Below are positions 60,587 through 64,000 of a stretch of DNA of 64,000 nucleotides, piece by piece. Source of the DNA: Pseudisothecium myosuroides (lineage: Eukaryota; Streptophyta; Bryopsida; Hypnales; Lembophyllaceae); the NCBI GenBank assembly GCA_951799445.1, contig OX637287.1:37043724-37107723 (forward strand). The letters are read 5' to 3'. The notes under the pieces are model-generated. The model made no database searches. It was not told where the DNA came from and worked only from the letters and a program-made list of their open reading frames with translations. Made by a program: the position numbers and the translations under genes. The stretch's first letter is position 1, and each line of letters opens with the position of its first letter.

Positions 60587-60829
60587 ATGAGGGGAGGTAT
60601 GTTCGCTTTGTTCGGTCTAACGGGAGCAGAAGCCTGTCAATTCAAGCACCCTACCAATGATGGTATATGTTGTTGTGAGTGCACCAACTGCACCAACTAT
60701 AGATGCCATTTGAGGTCGTGTGGCAGTGGAGCAGCAGCAATTAATTGTGTTGATTGTGAACGACCCAACTGTCGAACAAAACAAAATGTACGTGTACTCA
60801 GAGATGGTGAACAGTGTTGTTTCACTTGA
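60587..60829 (+). CDS. Hypothetical 80-residue Cys-rich protein
   Basis: I do not recognise this ORF. It encodes 80 aa with 13 cysteines, clustered as ICCCEC, TNC, YRCHLRSC, NCVDC, PNC and QCC. The first 16 residues (ending GAEA before Cys17) are weakly hydrophobic and could act as a short secretion signal, though without a strong core. It might be a small Cys-rich secreted peptide, a metal-binding peptide, or one exon of a larger gene; a 99-codon frame on the opposite strand also spans it, so chance is possible. No TATA box or splice sites were identified. Cys density is the only support. Confidence 0.3.
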   Translation: MRGGMFALFGLTGAEACQFKHPTNDGICCCECTNCTNYRCHLRSCGSGAAAINCVDCERPNCRTKQNVRVLRDGEQCCFT

Positions 60830-62655
60830 GGAAACCAAGAAAAATCGAGATGTTTTTAAAGTCTCGGTACAAACCAAAATGCTACAAGGGTTCTCCCATC
60901 TGGGAGGGGTCTGCATAGGTGGATACTTCGGATGTTAAATGGGAAAACCTCAAAGGAACTGACCCTCCCACTACGAGTCAACAATTACGTTGCGCGTTGT
61001 GTAGGCCCATGAAGCTGTCCTAAGGACGAAAGTATTGGACTTCAGCCAACTATTATGTCAGAACCGATATTTCGTTAAAATGGCGGTATTCCGTGGACAA
61101 ACTTGGCACTTTCACGTGTCTGACCGTGCTGTCTGAAATCTATACCTGTCCTAGAAATGAATGGAAAAATGGCGTATGAAATACCGCCATTTTAGCGAAA
61201 TTTCACATTCAGGTAAGTGTAGTTACGGGACTTACTTCCAACCACAGTGCGACTGTAGTGAGAAGAGTGGTTCGTCAACAAGAGCTATTCTACTCTAGAA
61301 TGTGATGTATATCAACCCTCCCAGGCAAGATTATAAATCAGGGCTACTGAATATTGTCATCATGGTGCCTGAAGAATTTGTTGTCTACAGATTGAGGAAC
61401 TAGTATTGATAATGCACGCATAAATCTGCAATTGCATGTTTTCACTCCAGGATCAATTTCTGAAAGCTGAAGCAATTTGCATATGATTTGATGAAGATCC
61501 CGAAAGAACTCCAACTTAGTTCCTTGATGGAATTGACTCGAATTAAGAATGAGTTCTTCAAAATCCCTCACCATAGTCCAGAAGAGAGGAGCAGAAGTGA
61601 AGACTCTGAAATAATGTGCACAAAACAGCACTCTCTTGTTATCTAGACAATGACATTCCTCAAAATTTTGGAATAGTTATGTGCTTAAATGTGCTTATTA
61701 AGCAATTAGCGATTGGATATGTTTTGAATAAATTGAGTGCATATCTGGAACATGTGCAATGATAATTAAGTTTATAAATTCATGAAATTATTTCTGTGAT
61801 CACATGCTTATTGTAAAATGATGCAATTAGCCTCGACATAAAAGGATCAGTAAACCAAAATATAGTTGATCCCGGAGTAGAAGTATGAAATTGCAGATTG
61901 GCAACCATTTGGAAATTTGGCAGGTTTTCAGCAGCTTTTGGTTTAATCATCTTGAAATTTATGTCACTTCATCATCTTGAAACTTAAATGATGAATCCTA
62001 GATCTACCTGAACGTTTTCAATTCTACTAGATCAAAGTTCATCTTGGTGCATGAATCCGTTGGTATTGCAGCAAATGCTAAAGGGTTCCAAAAATGCCAA
62101 AAAACTAGGAAAATGTACAAAATCCTATCACTCTGTACCCAAATAGAGTTCATCATGTTGCATCTGAGCTTATCCAGGCAATGCTCCTAGTGCGCACGTT
62201 GGCACCAGCCTGCCCTGCGTCTTGAAGTCTCACGCGGTTGTTTCAATAAAGAGATATTCCCATTCTGCCAGATTTTTCATTTCTTTTCTTTTAAAATAGA
62301 GAGGGAGAGATCTAACCAACTATTTTAAAGCATGCAAAGCAGAGAGAGAAATTGGAGGTAACCGAATAACGCCATGACTAGCAATCATAACTCATTGGTG
62401 TTGCTAGGAAGATCGACACTCAACAGTGAACAAAAAGTCTGTCGAGTTGAAAAAATCATGTCACTGGGCAACAGGAAAAACGAAGCCTCAGTCAGAGGAA
62501 TGCACCAATGTTCTTCCTAAGTATTTTCAATGAATCTCTCAAGCGGCGGCAACAAATCTCTCCGTCAGGTAGCTAAGCTTTGGACAGAACTCAATTTTCA
62601 TTTCATATTTGTAATTTCTAACTTCAAGTTTGGTGAGTTCATCCATCATTGAAGT
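60830..62655. other. Gene-free stretch containing a small inverted repeat
   Basis: Apart from the inverted repeat at 61066-61205, no supported features. A 95-codon minus-strand frame at 61344-61631 has no recognisable domain. Confidence 0.4.
61066..61205. repeat. 140-bp inverted repeat, probable small MITE
   Basis: The left arm (61067-61090; ATTTCGTTAAAATGGCGGTA) and right arm (61181-61204; TACCGCCATTTTAGCGAAAT) are inverted with one or two mismatches around a loop of about 90 bp. No clear target duplication. A related arm occurs at 57022. Confidence 0.7.
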
Positions 62656-62773
62656 TCAGAACCCGATCCAAAGTCTTTCAGAACATTTGGCCACCTCACT
62701 GGAGTTTTCTTGCCAAACACTGGCGTTACAGGTATGCAAGCAATCACAATAGACGACAAGCTGATTATTGTCC

Positions 62774-63118
62774 TTAAATGGACCAACTAGCTGGGTCAAC
62801 CTGCCGTACCGCAACCCGGACAGACAGACAATGGAGATCGAGTCCTTGAGACCTTGACCATGTTCTGAATGACAGTGATCTGCTGTCAAAGCCTACCAAC
62901 TGTTCCCAGGCCATCACTAGCCAACTATTACTGGTCCTATGACACGGGCATCCGCTGCAATCCTGCATCGGCTGCAATAGCGATGGCCAGACTCCAGGCA
63001 GGCACGCCGCGGCCAAATTGTGGATCTGAGCAAGCAAGATGCAGACAACTAACAAAGTAACAATGGCGGACTTGTAACCTGGGAAGCAACAAGTTTCTAC
63101 AGATATCTCTGAAGCCAC
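62774..63118 (-). CDS. Hypothetical ORF with N-terminal hydrophobic segment
   Basis: A 114-codon frame starts MASEISVETCCFPGYKSA and has a hydrophobic stretch at residues 19-38 that could be a signal peptide or anchor, followed by a Cys-containing segment (MQDCSGCPCHRT). The rest is not conserved-looking, and a second minus-strand frame (62656-62889) overlaps its 3' part in another phase with further cysteines, so a spliced gene is conceivable. I could not find introns of credible size that join them. Function unknown; may be spurious. Confidence 0.2.
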   Translation of the reverse strand: MASEISVETCCFPGYKSAIVTLLVVCILLAQIHNLAAACLPGVWPSLLQPMQDCSGCPCHRTSNSWLVMAWEQLVGFDSRSLSFRTWSRSQGLDLHCLSVRVAVRQVDPASWSI

Positions 63119-63141
63119 CAGTGTGCCAACGTACGTTGACT

Positions 63142-63443
63142 TACAGTAGAACTTCCATGAGGTGATAGCCCCAGGACTAGAGGAGAAAATTACATTAGAG
63201 AGGTCATTGCTTTAGAGAGGGGTTGCGGCATTAATGACATTTGAATTTTTTTTAGTGGGTTGCAATATCATGGAGCTCCTAGACTGAAGTCACGTTCAGC
63301 AGAGTGACATTTAAATTCCAAACTCAATGAAAGTTGCTTTTTCTTTTTTTCACTTATTTTGTACATCTTAAATGCGTACAGGTTAGGACCAAAGGAATAA
63401 TATCACTTTAGAGAGGTTATTGGCTTGTAGAAGTTCTACAATA
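63142..63443. mobile_element. pogo-like MITE, about 300 bp
   Basis: Starts TACAGTAGAACTTCCATGAG and ends near TTGTAGAAGTTCTACAATA, with internal TTAGAGAGGTCATTG and TTAGAGAGGTTATTG blocks in subterminal positions. The CAGTAGAACYTC terminus with TA duplication is the form known from pogo/Emigrant-type plant elements. The right terminus is degraded by a few bases. Confidence 0.6.
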
Positions 63444-64000
63444 GACAATGTTGAAGTTCAACAACGACATTCTAATTATTATGAAAACACCCAAAAAACA
63501 TCAAAATAAGCAATTCAACATAATTGGAGGCACCTTTTTCCTAGGAAAAAAAAATTGTAGTGTTAGCAATTGAGAATCATGAGTTTTCAAAACAAAAAGT
63601 GGAATTTGTGGAAAAGACATGCAATTGCTATGAATTTTCAAAGTAGAACACTGAAACTGTTACATAGCTTGGCATTGAAACCAAAACTAGAGAAATTAAA
63701 AGTCAAACATTAGCAGTTAAATAGGAGAACAATTTAATGATACTTTGGGGGGCATTTTTAATAGAAGTCTACTCGTTAGGAATGGGTATAGGAACGGTTT
63801 TGGATGTTTTCACCTTGAGGTATATAATCCCACTATATTTGTTGGAAAAATAAAAACTTCCAACAAAGTATAAATTTGTAATGATTTTTTGAGGTGGTTT
63901 GTTCTATTTATAGCCTAAAATAGTCACTAGACACAAGATAATGAAAAATAAAGCAAATATAAAGTGCATTTATAATGGCCATGGGATTCTCTTGAAATAA
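63444..64000. other. AT-rich sequence to window end
   Basis: No gene, RNA or element boundary recognised. Confidence 0.4.

Noticed and set aside
62656..63118. Spliced secreted Cys-rich gene joining two overlapping frames
   Set aside because: The only GT-AG pair I could find between them gives an intron under 20 bp and the wrong phase.
1..64000. CRISPR arrays, bacterial operons, rRNA or tRNA genes
   Set aside because: Repeats are not of CRISPR form, genes have spliceosomal introns, and no convincing full tRNA cloverleaf or rRNA sequence was seen.

Overview
The window looks like nuclear DNA from a land plant, most likely a non-seed plant (bryophyte, lycophyte or fern). This rests on four plant-type genes with short GT-AG introns: a plastid-type class IV aminotransferase, a plant SCC4/MAU2 cohesin loader, a RALF peptide hormone and an LRR receptor-like kinase of Arabidopsis subfamily VII type. 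These genes sit in very AT-rich intergenic DNA packed with non-autonomous DNA transposons. The species cannot be named from the sequence alone.

Layout. 1-4.1 kb: an eroded, apparently intronless coding frame of a very large DDE-type transposase on the minus strand, running off the left edge, with eight in-frame stops and one homopolymer frameshift. 4.1-11.6 kb: gene-free, with a degenerate CTAA/TTTT-rich block, two short tandem arrays and diverged duplications. 11.6-17.9 kb: a stack of nested foldback elements plus a modular array with a period of about 160 bp. 18.4-22.2 kb: complete seven-exon aminotransferase gene (plus). 22.6-26.3 kb and 28.6-32.7 kb: clusters of TTAA-flanked foldback elements, with a RALF gene (27.8-28.2 kb, minus) between them. 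34.6-40.1 kb: a second, inverted copy of the modular array, a near-perfect 782-bp palindrome with Tc1-like ends, a hAT-type MITE and another TTAA element. 41.9-47.2 kb: 14-exon MAU2/SCC4 gene (plus). 49.2-49.8 kb: another foldback element. 54.2-58.5 kb: two-exon LRR-RLK (plus). 58.5-64 kb: little coding signal, one Cys-rich small ORF, a small inverted repeat and a pogo-like MITE.

The genes do not form a functional cluster. They cover folate or amino-acid metabolism, chromosome cohesion, peptide signalling and receptor signalling. The RALF and the LRR-RLK lie 26 kb apart and nothing here links them; known RALF receptors are malectin-domain kinases, not LRR-VII kinases.

The most unusual signal is a family of about 0.9-kb foldback elements. 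They have TTAACCCCTAAAGGACC-type termini, TTAA (once TTAT) target duplications and a conserved hairpin at one end. Seven copies lie in 26 kb, with several smaller TTAA families beside them. Ends of this form resemble the piggyBac superfamily, which is not an expected resident of land-plant genomes. No autonomous copy is visible here. Gene models were built by reading splice sites and remembered family sequences by eye; no search was run.
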